Source of the DNA: Streptomyces sp. cg36 | Lineage (GTDB): Bacteria > Actinomycetota > Actinomycetes > Streptomycetales > Streptomycetaceae | NCBI RefSeq assembly: GCF_041080675.1 | Contig: NZ_CP163520.1 | Location: 4,898,001-4,962,000 of the forward strand | Direction: 5' to 3' | DNA length: 64,000 nucleotides | Part shown: in pieces, positions 8,087 through 16,585 of the stretch | Numbering within the stretch: position 1 is the stretch's first letter | Layout: each line of letters begins with the position of its first letter | Notes under the pieces: model-generated | The model's database searches: none | The model's input: the letters and a program-made list of their open reading frames with translations, nothing else | What the model was told of the DNA's origin: nothing | Translations under genes and position numbers: made by a program

Positions 8087-9493
8087 TCATTTCCGCGCGG
8101 CCCCGGCGCGCGTCGCGCGGGCCCCGCCGCCCGGCCGCCGCGCCGGTCCGGCCGCGCACACGAGCAGCGCCAGCGCCGCGGCCCCCGCCGGGGCGAGATA
8201 GGGCAGCGGTGCCGGGGCGTGGTCGGTGAGCCGGCCGCCCGCGGCCGAGCCCGCCGCGATGCCGGCCAGGATCGCGGTGACCGCGAGGGCCATCCCCTCG
8301 TTGAGGCGGTCCGCCGGGGTGAGGCGCTGGACCAGGGCCGTCCCGGTCGCCATGGTCGGCGCGGTCGCGGCGCCCGCGAGCAGCAGGGCCCCGGCCAGCA
8401 CCGCGAGCGAACCCGTTCCGGCCGCGAGCAGCGGCAGCCACATCAGCGCCGCCATCGCGCCGACGCACAGCAGCAGCCGCCCGGGGAGGGAGCGCGCGGG
8501 CCGCGCCCCACCGTGGAGCAGCCCGGCGGCGCCCGACCCCGCCGCCTGGAGGGCGAGGACGGCGCCGCCCGCCGGACCGTGGCCGAGCCCGGACGCGTAC
8601 GCCAGCGTCACCACCTCCATCGAGCCGAACACCGCGCCCGTCGCGAGGAAGACGGCGAGCAGCGGGAGCAGGCCCGGGGAGCGCAGCGCCGAGCGGGCGC
8701 CGGTGGGCGCGGCGACCGGCGGCTCCGTGGCGCGCTGGGCGGCGAAGACCAGCATGCCCGTCATCAGGAGCACCGCGCCGGTCAGCGTGCCCGCCTCCGG
8801 GAACAGCGCCGTGCACAGGAAGGCGGCGGCCACCGGGCCGAGCAGGAAGCAGAGTTCGTCCACCGCCTGCTCGAAGGCGTGGGCGGTGTGCAGGGCGGCC
8901 GGGTCGCCCCGGTGGACGTGCGCCCAGCGCGCCCGGGACATCCCGCCGGTGTTGGGCGTGGTGGCGGTCAGGGCGTACGAGGCGAAGAGCGTCCAGGCGG
9001 GTGCTTCCAGGCGTACGCAGAGCACCAGCGCCAGTGAGCCGAGGACGGCCAGGGCGGTGGCGGGCACACCGACGCGGGCCTGGCCGTGGCGGTCGACGAG
9101 ACGGGCCGTCCAGGGCGCGACCAGCGCGGTGGCGACGAGACCGGTCGCGGTGACCGCGCCCGCCAGCGCGTACGAGCCGCGCTGCCCGGCGATCATGATC
9201 ACGGCGCTGACGCCGAACATCCCCATGGGGAGCCGGGCGACCAGGTTCCCGAGGGTGAAGGCACGCGCGCCGGGGACCGCGAAGAGCCGGCGGTACGGGC
9301 TGAGCCGGGCGGATCGGGAGCGGGCGGTGGGCGGGTGTGCCGCAGGCGGTGCGGGGGTGGCGGCGCGCGGTCCGGGCGGTGCGGGGGCGGACGTGCGGCG
9401 GGCGGTCGCCGGGTGCGGTGCGGGGGCGGACGTGCGCGGTCCGGGGGCGGCCAGGACCAGGGTGGAGCCGGAGACGGTCATCAGGTGCGGCAT
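8087..9493 (-). CDS. MFS transporter
   Basis: Major facilitator with about 12 hydrophobic segments; the substrate is unknown. The membrane part begins about 60 residues in (YRRLFAVPGARAFTLGNLVARLPMGM) and carries the MFS loop WTARLVDRHGQARV. The N-terminus before it is an unusual Ala/Pro/Thr/Ser-rich stretch. Start at 9493 (MPHLMTVSG) is a best guess; 9553 and 9481 are alternatives and none has a good ribosome binding site, so the true start could lie after the low-complexity stretch. It is divergent from a LysR regulator, which probably controls it. Confidence 0.75.
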   Translation of the reverse strand: MPHLMTVSGSTLVLAAPGPRTSAPAPHPATARRTSAPAPPGPRAATPAPPAAHPPTARSRSARLSPYRRLFAVPGARAFTLGNLVARLPMGMFGVSAVIMIAGQRGSYALAGAVTATGLVATALVAPWTARLVDRHGQARVGVPATALAVLGSLALVLCVRLEAPAWTLFASYALTATTPNTGGMSRARWAHVHRGDPAALHTAHAFEQAVDELCFLLGPVAAAFLCTALFPEAGTLTGAVLLMTGMLVFAAQRATEPPVAAPTGARSALRSPGLLPLLAVFLATGAVFGSMEVVTLAYASGLGHGPAGGAVLALQAAGSGAAGLLHGGARPARSLPGRLLLCVGAMAALMWLPLLAAGTGSLAVLAGALLLAGAATAPTMATGTALVQRLTPADRLNEGMALAVTAILAGIAAGSAAGGRLTDHAPAPLPYLAPAGAAALALLVCAAGPARRPGGGARATRAGAARK

Positions 9494-9608
9494 GCGTCGA
9501 AGCCTCGCGGCCGGTGGCGGCGGGCGTCCAACACCTGCGGGGAGCCCGTTCACGCACTCCTGTTGTCAAAGGGTGCGCGGGGCGCGGCCGTGCGGTTGAC
9601 TGCCGTCC

Positions 9609-10571
9609 GTGACCCAGGACATCGACCCCCGGCTGCTGCGGGCGTTCACCGCCGTCGCCGAGGAGCTGCACTTCACCCGGGCCGCCGCCCGGCTCTTCGT
9701 CGCCCAGCAGGCGCTCAGCCGGGACATCCGCCGACTGGAGCGGGAGCTGGGCGCCGAACTCTTCCTGCGCACCACCCGCGCGGTGCGGCCCACCGCCGAG
9801 GCCGAGCGGCTGCTGCCGTACGCCCGCCGGGTGCTGGCCGCCCACGACGAGCTGCGGGCGGCCTGCTCCGCCGAGGCCCGGCCGCTGCTCGTCGACATCG
9901 GCGCGCCCGTCGGGACCGGCCACCGGGTGCTGGAGCGGGCCCGGGCGCGGGCGGTGGGCCAGGAGTTCGTCGCCCGCCATCTGAGCGGGCTGACGGGCGC
10001 GGCGGCCGAGATCCTGGCCGGGCGGATCGACGTCTCCTTCGGCCGGGTCGCCGGGCTGGACCCGGCGCTGCTGGCGGGGCTCGCGCAGCAGCCCGTCCGC
10101 TTCGAACGGATGGCCGTGCTGCTCCCGGAGGACCACCGGCTGGCCCGCCTGGAGGAGGTCCCGCTGGCCGCGCTGGCGGGCGAGACGCTGTACGCGGGGG
10201 CGGGCAATCCGGCCACCGCCGAGTGGACGGACCTGGCCGTGCGGCTCTTCGCCGGGCGGGGGGTGGAACTGGCCGCGCCGTTCCCGGAGATCTCCGGGAA
10301 GGAGGAGTTCTCCCGGGTGGTGCGGGGGCGCGGCTGGTCGGTGCTGGCCAGCACCGACTTCCTGGCGATACCGGGGATGGTGCTGCGCCCGCTGACCGCT
10401 CCCGTACCGCTGTCACCGGTGTCGCTGGTGTGGCGCAAGGGGCTCAGGCACCCTGGCCTCGAAGCACTGAAGGAGGCCGCGCGGGGGTTGGGGGAGGCCG
10501 GGAACTGGCTGGAAATCCCCGTAGAAAGCTGGATTCCTGACGCCGATCTGTCCCTCATGTCCAGCTATTAG
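9609..10571 (+). CDS. LysR-family transcriptional regulator
   Basis: 320 residues. The N-terminal winged helix-turn-helix has classic LysR sequence (LLRAFTAVAEELHFTRAAARLFVAQQALSRDI is read across residues 8-40, with LERELGAELFLRT after it). The rest is a periplasmic-binding-like effector domain. The GTG start at 9609 is 115 bases from the likely start of the divergent MFS exporter gene, the normal arrangement for a LysR protein regulating its neighbour. The inducer cannot be read from the sequence. Confidence 0.9.
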   Translation: MTQDIDPRLLRAFTAVAEELHFTRAAARLFVAQQALSRDIRRLERELGAELFLRTTRAVRPTAEAERLLPYARRVLAAHDELRAACSAEARPLLVDIGAPVGTGHRVLERARARAVGQEFVARHLSGLTGAAAEILAGRIDVSFGRVAGLDPALLAGLAQQPVRFERMAVLLPEDHRLARLEEVPLAALAGETLYAGAGNPATAEWTDLAVRLFAGRGVELAAPFPEISGKEEFSRVVRGRGWSVLASTDFLAIPGMVLRPLTAPVPLSPVSLVWRKGLRHPGLEALKEAARGLGEAGNWLEIPVESWIPDADLSLMSSY

Positions 10572-10767
10572 GTATCTGGCGTGATCCATAGGGTGAACAA
10601 CACTTGGCGCACGAACACTTGTCACAGCGGCGTGCGCTACATTCATCCCCCGGGTGCGGTGTGGTAGTGGGGGTACGTGGAACGGGTGGGGTCCCGTTCG
10701 CAAAGCGCCCCCCGCTGAGGAGTGTGCGCAACCCGCGAATCATCCAGTGGGGAAGTGCGTACGCAAA

Positions 10768-11427
10768 GTGGACAATTGGCGAAAAGAAGCCCCTCCGGGG
10801 CAGCCCCGGAACCCGTTCGAGAAGCCTCGTGGCCCGCTCGACGACTTCACGATCGAACTGAACATCGCCGGACGTCAGTTGGGCAGTCCGGACGCCCAGG
10901 CGCCGGTCCCGGTCCCGGCCGGTGACCCCGACGGCCCCGTCTTCGTCGACGAGAGCGGCCGTCGCGGCAAGAACCTGCGCCGACTGGGCTGGCTCTTCGG
11001 CCTGGCCTGCACCTGCTACGCGGTGATGCTGGTCGGCAGCCTGCTCGGCGGCAACTCCCGCGCGCCCTGGCTCGGCATACCCGGCCCGGCCGCCAAGGAG
11101 AAGACGGCCGAGACGGTCAAGGTCACGCCCGCGCCCGGCGACAGCCGCGCCGCCCGGCCCCCCGCGAGTGCACGGCCGGCCGCCAAGCCGGGCGCCAGGG
11201 CGAAGCCGCGTCCGAGCGGCGCCGCCTCGCACGGGACGAAGGCCGGCACCACCCCGAAGCCGGGCAAGACCACCCGTCCGGCCAAGACGACTCCCCGCCC
11301 CCGCACCTCGCCGACGGCGAAGCCGACCGGCAGCCGCTCGGCGGGCCCCGGCGACCCCACCGGCAACTCCGGCACCCCGGCGAACCTCTCGTCGGTGCCC
11401 ACTCCGCAATCTGGAGCCAGCACGTGA
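10768..11427 (+). CDS. matA: MatA-like membrane protein, mycelial aggregation locus
   Basis: 219 residues from the GTG at 10768 (10654 and 10747 are in-frame alternatives). There is a hydrophilic N-terminus of about 75 residues, one transmembrane helix (LGWLFGLACTCYAVMLVGSLLGG), and a long external Pro/Lys/Thr/Ala-rich tail with no known fold. Its stop overlaps the GTG of the polysaccharide synthase by 4 bases (GTGA), so the two are translationally coupled. In S. lividans and S. coelicolor the matAB pair is needed for pellet formation through a PNAG-like extracellular polymer. The name rests on this arrangement and remembered synteny. Confidence 0.7.
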   Translation: MDNWRKEAPPGQPRNPFEKPRGPLDDFTIELNIAGRQLGSPDAQAPVPVPAGDPDGPVFVDESGRRGKNLRRLGWLFGLACTCYAVMLVGSLLGGNSRAPWLGIPGPAAKEKTAETVKVTPAPGDSRAARPPASARPAAKPGARAKPRPSGAASHGTKAGTTPKPGKTTRPAKTTPRPRTSPTAKPTGSRSAGPGDPTGNSGTPANLSSVPTPQSGAST

Positions 11428-13616
11428 ACGCCCGCCGCTCGCCAAGACCCAGGCGTGCCCGTACGCAAAGACGCCGCAGACTGCCGATGCGCTATCTGCT
11501 GCCCCTGCTCTTCCTGGTCGCGCTCTTCGCGATGCTGATGCTGCGCGGGTACGTCCACAACGAGATACTCGCCGACCACCGAATACGGGCCGAGGCGGAC
11601 ACCGACCAGGTGCCCGACCGCATCCTCGACGGCGGACCGGTGATCGACGCCCGGGGCCCCGGCAAGCCGACCAGCCTCGACATCCCCAAGCACAAGCTCG
11701 TCCTGACCTTCGACGACGGCCCGGACCCCACCTGGACCCCGAAGGTCCTCGACCAGCTGAAGAAGTACCACGCGCACGGCGTCTTCTTCGTGACGGGCGC
11801 CAACGCCGCCCGCTACCCCGACCTGATCAAGCGGATGGTCGACGAGGGCCACGAGGTGGGGCTGCACACCTTCAACCACCCCGACCTCTCCTACCAGTCG
11901 CACGCCCGCATCGACTGGGAGCTCGCCCAGAACCAGCTGGCCCTCGAAGGCGCCGCCGGGATCCGCACCTCGCTCTTCCGGCCGCCCTACTCCTCGTTCG
12001 CGGACGCGATCGACGACAAGAACTGGCCGGTGATCAAGTACGTCGGCAGCCGGGGCTACATCACCGCGCTGGACTCCACGGACAGTGAGGACTGGCAGCG
12101 GCCCGGCGTCAAGACGATCATCAAGAACGCCACGCCCAAGCACAACCGGGGCGCGATCGTCCTGATGCACGACTCCGGCGGCGACCGCTCGCAGACCGTG
12201 GCGGCGCTCGACACCTTCCTGCCCAAGCTGCAGGACAAGGGCTATGCGTTCGTGAACCTGACCGAGGCCCTGAACGCGCCCAGCGCCCACACCAAGGTCA
12301 CCGGCACCGACCTGTGGAAGGGCAAGGCGTTCGTCTTCGCCGTCCAGGTCTCCGAGCACACCACCGACGTGCTGGTGGGCGGCCTCGCCGTGATCGGCGT
12401 GCTGGTCTTCGCCCGGTTCGGGCTGATGCTGATCCTGTCGTTCCTGCACGCGCGCAAGGTGCGCGGGCCCGGCTTCCGCTGGGGGCCGGAGGTCACCGAG
12501 CCGGTCTCGGTGATCGTCCCCGCGTACAACGAGCGCGAGTGCATCGCCAACACCGTGCGCTCGCTGATGGCCAGCGACCACCCCATCGAGGTGGTGGTCG
12601 TCGACGACGGCTCCACCGACGGCACCGCCGACATCGTCGAGGCGATGCGGCTGCCCAACGTCCGGGTCATCCGCCAGACCAACGCGGGCAAGCCCGCCGC
12701 CCTCAACAACGGCATCGCGCACGCCCGCTACAACCTGGTCGTGATGATGGACGGCGACACGGTCTTCGAGCCGTCGACCGTGCGCGAGCTGGTGCAGCCG
12801 TTCGGCGACCCGAAGGTCGGCGCGGTCGCGGGCAACGCCAAGGTCGGCAACCGCGACTCGCTGATCGGCGCCTGGCAGCACATCGAGTACGTGATGGGCT
12901 TCAACCTGGACCGCCGCATGTACGACGTGCTGGGCTGCATGCCGACCATCCCCGGCGCGGTCGGCGCCTTCCGCCGCACCGCCCTCAAGCGGGTCGGCGG
13001 CATGAGCGAGGACACCCTCGCCGAGGACACCGACATCACGATGGCGATGCACCGCGACGGCTGGCGCGTGGTGTACGCGGAGAACGCGCGCGCCTGGACC
13101 GAGGCGCCCGAGACCGTCCAGCAGCTCTGGTCGCAGCGCTACCGCTGGTCGTACGGCACCATGCAGGCGATCTGGAAGCACCGCCGCGCGGTGATCGAAC
13201 GCGGCCCCTCGGGCCGCTTCGGCCGCGTCGGCCTGCCGCTGGTCTCCCTCTTCATGGTCCTGGCCCCGCTGCTCGCCCCGCTGATCGACGTCTTCCTGCT
13301 GTACGGCCTGGTCTTCGGCCCGACCCAGAAGACCGTGCTGGCGTGGCTGGGCGTACTGGCGATCCAACTGGTGTGCGCGGCCTACGCGTTCCGCCTGGAC
13401 CGCGAACGCCTCACCCACCTCGTCTCCCTCCCGCTCCAGCAGATCCTCTACCGCCAGCTGATGTACGTGGTGCTCCTGCAGTCCTGGATCACCGCCCTCA
13501 CGGGTGGCCGCCTGCGGTGGCAGAAGCTGCGGCGGACGGGCGTGGTGGAGGCGCCGGGCGCCATCCCCAGCCAGCGCCGCGCCGGCGAGAGCAAGGACCG
13601 GAGGCCCGTCGCATGA
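11424..13616 (+). CDS. matB: Bifunctional polysaccharide deacetylase / family 2 glycosyltransferase
   Basis: 730-residue membrane enzyme with two catalytic halves. After an N-terminal helix there is an extracellular NodB-type deacetylase: TFDDGPD at 95-101 gives the catalytic base and metal Asp, HTFNH gives the metal histidines, and FRPPY and LMHDS follow. A membrane helix then leads to a cytoplasmic GT2 domain starting near residue 360 (VSVIVPAYNERE), with VDDGS, the DGD motif (443-445), EDTD, and QRYRW (571-575), the Q-x-x-R-W signature of processive synthases. C-terminal helices follow. This is the architecture of MatB, proposed to make and partly deacetylate a poly-beta-1,6-GlcNAc-like glycan. 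It is coupled to the genes on both sides by 4-base overlaps. Confidence 0.92.
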   Translation: MNARRSPRPRRARTQRRRRLPMRYLLPLLFLVALFAMLMLRGYVHNEILADHRIRAEADTDQVPDRILDGGPVIDARGPGKPTSLDIPKHKLVLTFDDGPDPTWTPKVLDQLKKYHAHGVFFVTGANAARYPDLIKRMVDEGHEVGLHTFNHPDLSYQSHARIDWELAQNQLALEGAAGIRTSLFRPPYSSFADAIDDKNWPVIKYVGSRGYITALDSTDSEDWQRPGVKTIIKNATPKHNRGAIVLMHDSGGDRSQTVAALDTFLPKLQDKGYAFVNLTEALNAPSAHTKVTGTDLWKGKAFVFAVQVSEHTTDVLVGGLAVIGVLVFARFGLMLILSFLHARKVRGPGFRWGPEVTEPVSVIVPAYNERECIANTVRSLMASDHPIEVVVVDDGSTDGTADIVEAMRLPNVRVIRQTNAGKPAALNNGIAHARYNLVVMMDGDTVFEPSTVRELVQPFGDPKVGAVAGNAKVGNRDSLIGAWQHIEYVMGFNLDRRMYDVLGCMPTIPGAVGAFRRTALKRVGGMSEDTLAEDTDITMAMHRDGWRVVYAENARAWTEAPETVQQLWSQRYRWSYGTMQAIWKHRRAVIERGPSGRFGRVGLPLVSLFMVLAPLLAPLIDVFLLYGLVFGPTQKTVLAWLGVLAIQLVCAAYAFRLDRERLTHLVSLPLQQILYRQLMYVVLLQSWITALTGGRLRWQKLRRTGVVEAPGAIPSQRRAGESKDRRPVA

Positions 13617-14812
13617 CCGCGTCCCCGTCCCAGCCGTTCGTCGAGGTGCCCGAGTCGGTCGCCGCCGCGCACGCCGAGCAGAAGCCCAAGGCGTCCGGCC
13701 GCGACCGCTATCTGGACCTGCTGCGCTCGCTCGCGCTGGTCCGCGTGGTGATCTACCACCTCTTCGGCTTCGCCTGGCTCTCCATCGTCTTCCCGTCCAT
13801 GGGCGTGATGTTCGCGCTGGCCGGCTCGCTGATGGCGCGCTCGCTCAGCCGGCCGGCCTGGAGCGTGATCCGGGGCCGGCTGCGCCGGCTGCTGCCGCCG
13901 ATGTGGGCGTTCGGCGCGGTCATGCTGAGCCTGATGTTCTACGCGGGCTGGAAGCCCGACAAGGCGCAGGGCCTGTGGTGGTTCGCCAAGCTCTTCAACT
14001 ACCTGGTGCCGGTGGGCACCCCGCCCTTCCCGTGGTCGATCGGCCACAAGGACGGCATGCTGGAGCAGACCTGGGCGGTCCAGGCCGCCGAGCCGCTCTG
14101 GTACCTGCGCGCCTACCTCTGGTTCGTGCTCGCCTCCCCGCTGCTGCTGCGCCTGTTCCGCAAGCTGCCGTGGCCGGTGCTGCTGACCCCGCTGGTCCTG
14201 ACGGCGGTCTTCAGCACGGGCCTGGTCACCATCCCCGGCGACACCGGTTCGGTGATCACCGACTTCGTGACCTACGCGGCCTGCTGGGTGCTGGGCTTCG
14301 CCCACCACGACGGGCTGATCCAGAAGCTGCCGCGCTATCTGCTGGTGTCCTGCTCGTCGCTGGTGATGGCGTTCGGCCTGTGGTGGGCCTCGGGCCACCA
14401 GACCCAGGACGGCTGGGACCTCAACGACATCCCGCTGGCCCAGGCCACCTGGTCCTTCGGCTTCTGCGCGATCCTGCTGGCCTACTCCCCGTCCTGGCCC
14501 CGGCTGCCCGGCCGGCTGGCCCGCTACGACCGCCTGGTCACCCTCTCCAACAACCGTGCCGTCACCATCTACCTCTGGCACAACGCCCTGATCGCGGCGG
14601 CGGTCCCGATCCTGGACCAGCTGTGGAACGTCCCGTACGTCGGGACCCACTTCGACGGCTTCCTGACCACGACGTACGACGAGTTGATGTTCGTCCTGGT
14701 CTGGCCGCTGATCGGGCTGATGATCCTGTCGACGGGCTGGATCGAGGACGTCGCGGCCAAGCGTTCCCCACGCCTGTGGCCGGACGGCCGGCAGCGGGCG
14801 CGCAAGCACTGA
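13613..14812 (+). CDS. Acyltransferase 3 family membrane protein
   Basis: 399 residues with about ten hydrophobic segments. It begins with the family hallmark RDRYLDLLRSLALVRVVIYH, whose His is the conserved catalytic residue of acyltransferase-3 proteins, and has the later motif NNRAVTIYLWHN. Such enzymes O-acylate surface sugars using cytoplasmic acyl donors. The ATG at 13613 overlaps the matB stop (ATGA), making this the third gene of the operon. It may therefore decorate the MatB glycan with acetyl or succinyl groups, which is an inference from context. Confidence 0.88.
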   Translation: MTASPSQPFVEVPESVAAAHAEQKPKASGRDRYLDLLRSLALVRVVIYHLFGFAWLSIVFPSMGVMFALAGSLMARSLSRPAWSVIRGRLRRLLPPMWAFGAVMLSLMFYAGWKPDKAQGLWWFAKLFNYLVPVGTPPFPWSIGHKDGMLEQTWAVQAAEPLWYLRAYLWFVLASPLLLRLFRKLPWPVLLTPLVLTAVFSTGLVTIPGDTGSVITDFVTYAACWVLGFAHHDGLIQKLPRYLLVSCSSLVMAFGLWWASGHQTQDGWDLNDIPLAQATWSFGFCAILLAYSPSWPRLPGRLARYDRLVTLSNNRAVTIYLWHNALIAAAVPILDQLWNVPYVGTHFDGFLTTTYDELMFVLVWPLIGLMILSTGWIEDVAAKRSPRLWPDGRQRARKH

Positions 14813-14825
14813 GCGCGCGGTGCGC

Positions 14826-14863
14826 CGAGGAGGGCCCGGACGGGGACGTCCGGGCCCTCCTCG
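14826..14863 (+). terminator. Terminator of the mat operon
   Basis: A 17-bp perfect stem (14826-14842 with 14847-14863), loop GGGA, no U-tract. It lies 14 bases after the acyltransferase stop and marks the end of the three-gene operon. Confidence 0.75.
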
Positions 14864-15117
14864 CGTTTCCCCGGACCCGCCGCCGGGCCCGCGCCCTGTG
14901 CGACTGCGGACCCCGCCGCCCGCTGCGGAACCGGGCGCCCGGCCCGTTTACTGAGGTGCGCGCGGTCCTCACCACCCGCCCCGGCCCCGCGTGAACACAA
15001 GGTTGCCCGACGGTCACGCGACGGCACGGGGGTGAAATCCCGCGTCCCTACCGTCGGTTGTCCCGAAACGAACCCCGCGCATCGCATCGCCGCGACACGA
15101 TCGATCATGGAGGCGTC

Positions 15118-16449
15118 ATGGCTGGCCGTTGGATCCAGGAGTGGGATCCCGAGGACGAGGGCTTCTGGGAGCGCACCGGTGAGCGGATCGCCCGGCGCAA
15201 CCTCTGGTTCTCCGTCTTCTCCGAGCACATCGGCTTCTCGATCTGGACGATGTGGTCGGTGATGGTCCTCTTCATGGGACCCGCCTACCACGTCGACCCG
15301 GCGGGGAAGTTCTTCCTCATCTCCACCGCCACCGCCGTCGGCGCGGTCGTGCGGATTCCCTACACGTTCGCCGTCGCCCGGTTCGGCGGGCGCAACTGGA
15401 CGGTCTTCAGCGCCCTTTCGCTGCTGGTGCCCGCGGGCGCCGCGTTCGCGGTGATGGAGCCCGGCACCTCGTACACGACCTTCATGCTGGTCGCCGCGCT
15501 CGCCGGGATCGGCGGCGGCAACTTCGCCTCCTCCATGACCAACATCAACTCCTTCTTCCCGCTGCGCAAGAAGGGGTGGGCGCTCGGGCTCAACGCCGGG
15601 GGCGGCAACATCGGGGTGCCCGTCGTGCAGCTCGTCGGGCTGCTGGTGATCGGGACCGCCGGGGCCACCCACCCCCGGATCGTGCTCGCCGTGTACGTGC
15701 CGCTCATCGTGGCCGCGGCCCTCGGGGCCGCGCTGAGGATGGACAACCTCGCGCCCGTGAGGAACGACACCGGGGCCGCCCGGGAGGCCGTACGGGACCG
15801 GCACACCTGGATCATGGCGTTCCTCTACGTCGGCACCTTCGGCTCGTTCATCGGGTACAGCTTCGCCTTCGGGCTGGTCCTGCAGACCCAGTTCGGGCGC
15901 ACCCCGCTCCAGGCCGCCTCGCTCACCTTCATCGGGCCGCTGCTCGGCTCGCTGATCCGGCCGGTGGGCGGCGCGTTCGCGGACCGGTTCGGCGGGGCGC
16001 GGATCACGCTGTGGACGTTCGCAGCGATGTCGGTGGCCACCGGGGTGGTGATCGCCGCCTCCGTGCAGAAGTCGCTGGGCGTCTTCCTCGTCGGCTTCAT
16101 CGCGCTCTTCGTGCTCAGCGGGCTCGGCAACGGCTCCACGTACAAGATGATCCCGGCGATCTTCCAGGCCACCGCGCTCGCCAAGGGCATGGAGGGGGAG
16201 GCCGCGGCGGCGTACGGGCGGCGGCTCTCCGGGGCCGCCATGGGGCTCATCGGGGCGGTCGGCGCGCTCGGCGGGCTCGCCATCAACCTGGCCTTCCGCC
16301 AGTCCTTCCTGACGAACGGCACCGGAACCGCCGCCTTCGTGGCCTTCCTGGGCTTCTACGCGGCCTGCTTCACCGCCACTTGGGCCGTATACCTTCGGCG
16401 CCCGGCCGAGGCCGAGAGGCGGGCGGAGCCGGTGTACGCCGATGTCTAA
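15118..16449 (+). CDS. narK: NarK-type nitrate/nitrite transporter
   Basis: 443-residue MFS protein with 12 predicted helices and the nitrate-porter signature in two places: GGGNFASSMTNINSFFP with the following KKGWALGLNAGGGNIG, and later GLGNGSTYKMIPAIF. The ATG at 15118 is chosen because GGAGG precedes it by four bases. The next gene encodes an NnaR-type regulator, which supports a role in nitrate uptake or nitrite export for assimilation. I looked for a GlnR box upstream and found only a single GAAAC half site near 15065. Confidence 0.93.
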   Translation: MAGRWIQEWDPEDEGFWERTGERIARRNLWFSVFSEHIGFSIWTMWSVMVLFMGPAYHVDPAGKFFLISTATAVGAVVRIPYTFAVARFGGRNWTVFSALSLLVPAGAAFAVMEPGTSYTTFMLVAALAGIGGGNFASSMTNINSFFPLRKKGWALGLNAGGGNIGVPVVQLVGLLVIGTAGATHPRIVLAVYVPLIVAAALGAALRMDNLAPVRNDTGAAREAVRDRHTWIMAFLYVGTFGSFIGYSFAFGLVLQTQFGRTPLQAASLTFIGPLLGSLIRPVGGAFADRFGGARITLWTFAAMSVATGVVIAASVQKSLGVFLVGFIALFVLSGLGNGSTYKMIPAIFQATALAKGMEGEAAAAYGRRLSGAAMGLIGAVGALGGLAINLAFRQSFLTNGTGTAAFVAFLGFYAACFTATWAVYLRRPAEAERRAEPVYADV

Positions 16450-16585
16450 TGGGACCATCGGACCGCGCCGCACCGCTCCCTGGTGGCCGTGACGCCGTAA
16501 CACCAGGGAAATGCGCGTGAACCGGACCTGTCATGCGGGGTTGACAGGCTCGGGCGACCCGCCGCACCACCCCAGTTGGAGAGCC

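Noticed and set aside
11016..13418. 800-codon antisense frame opposite matA/matB
   Set aside because: Third-position mirror of the plus-strand genes; no start context and no recognisable fold.
14990..15117. GlnR box upstream of narK
   Set aside because: Only a lone GAAAC half site was found; the gTnAc partners are absent at the right spacing.
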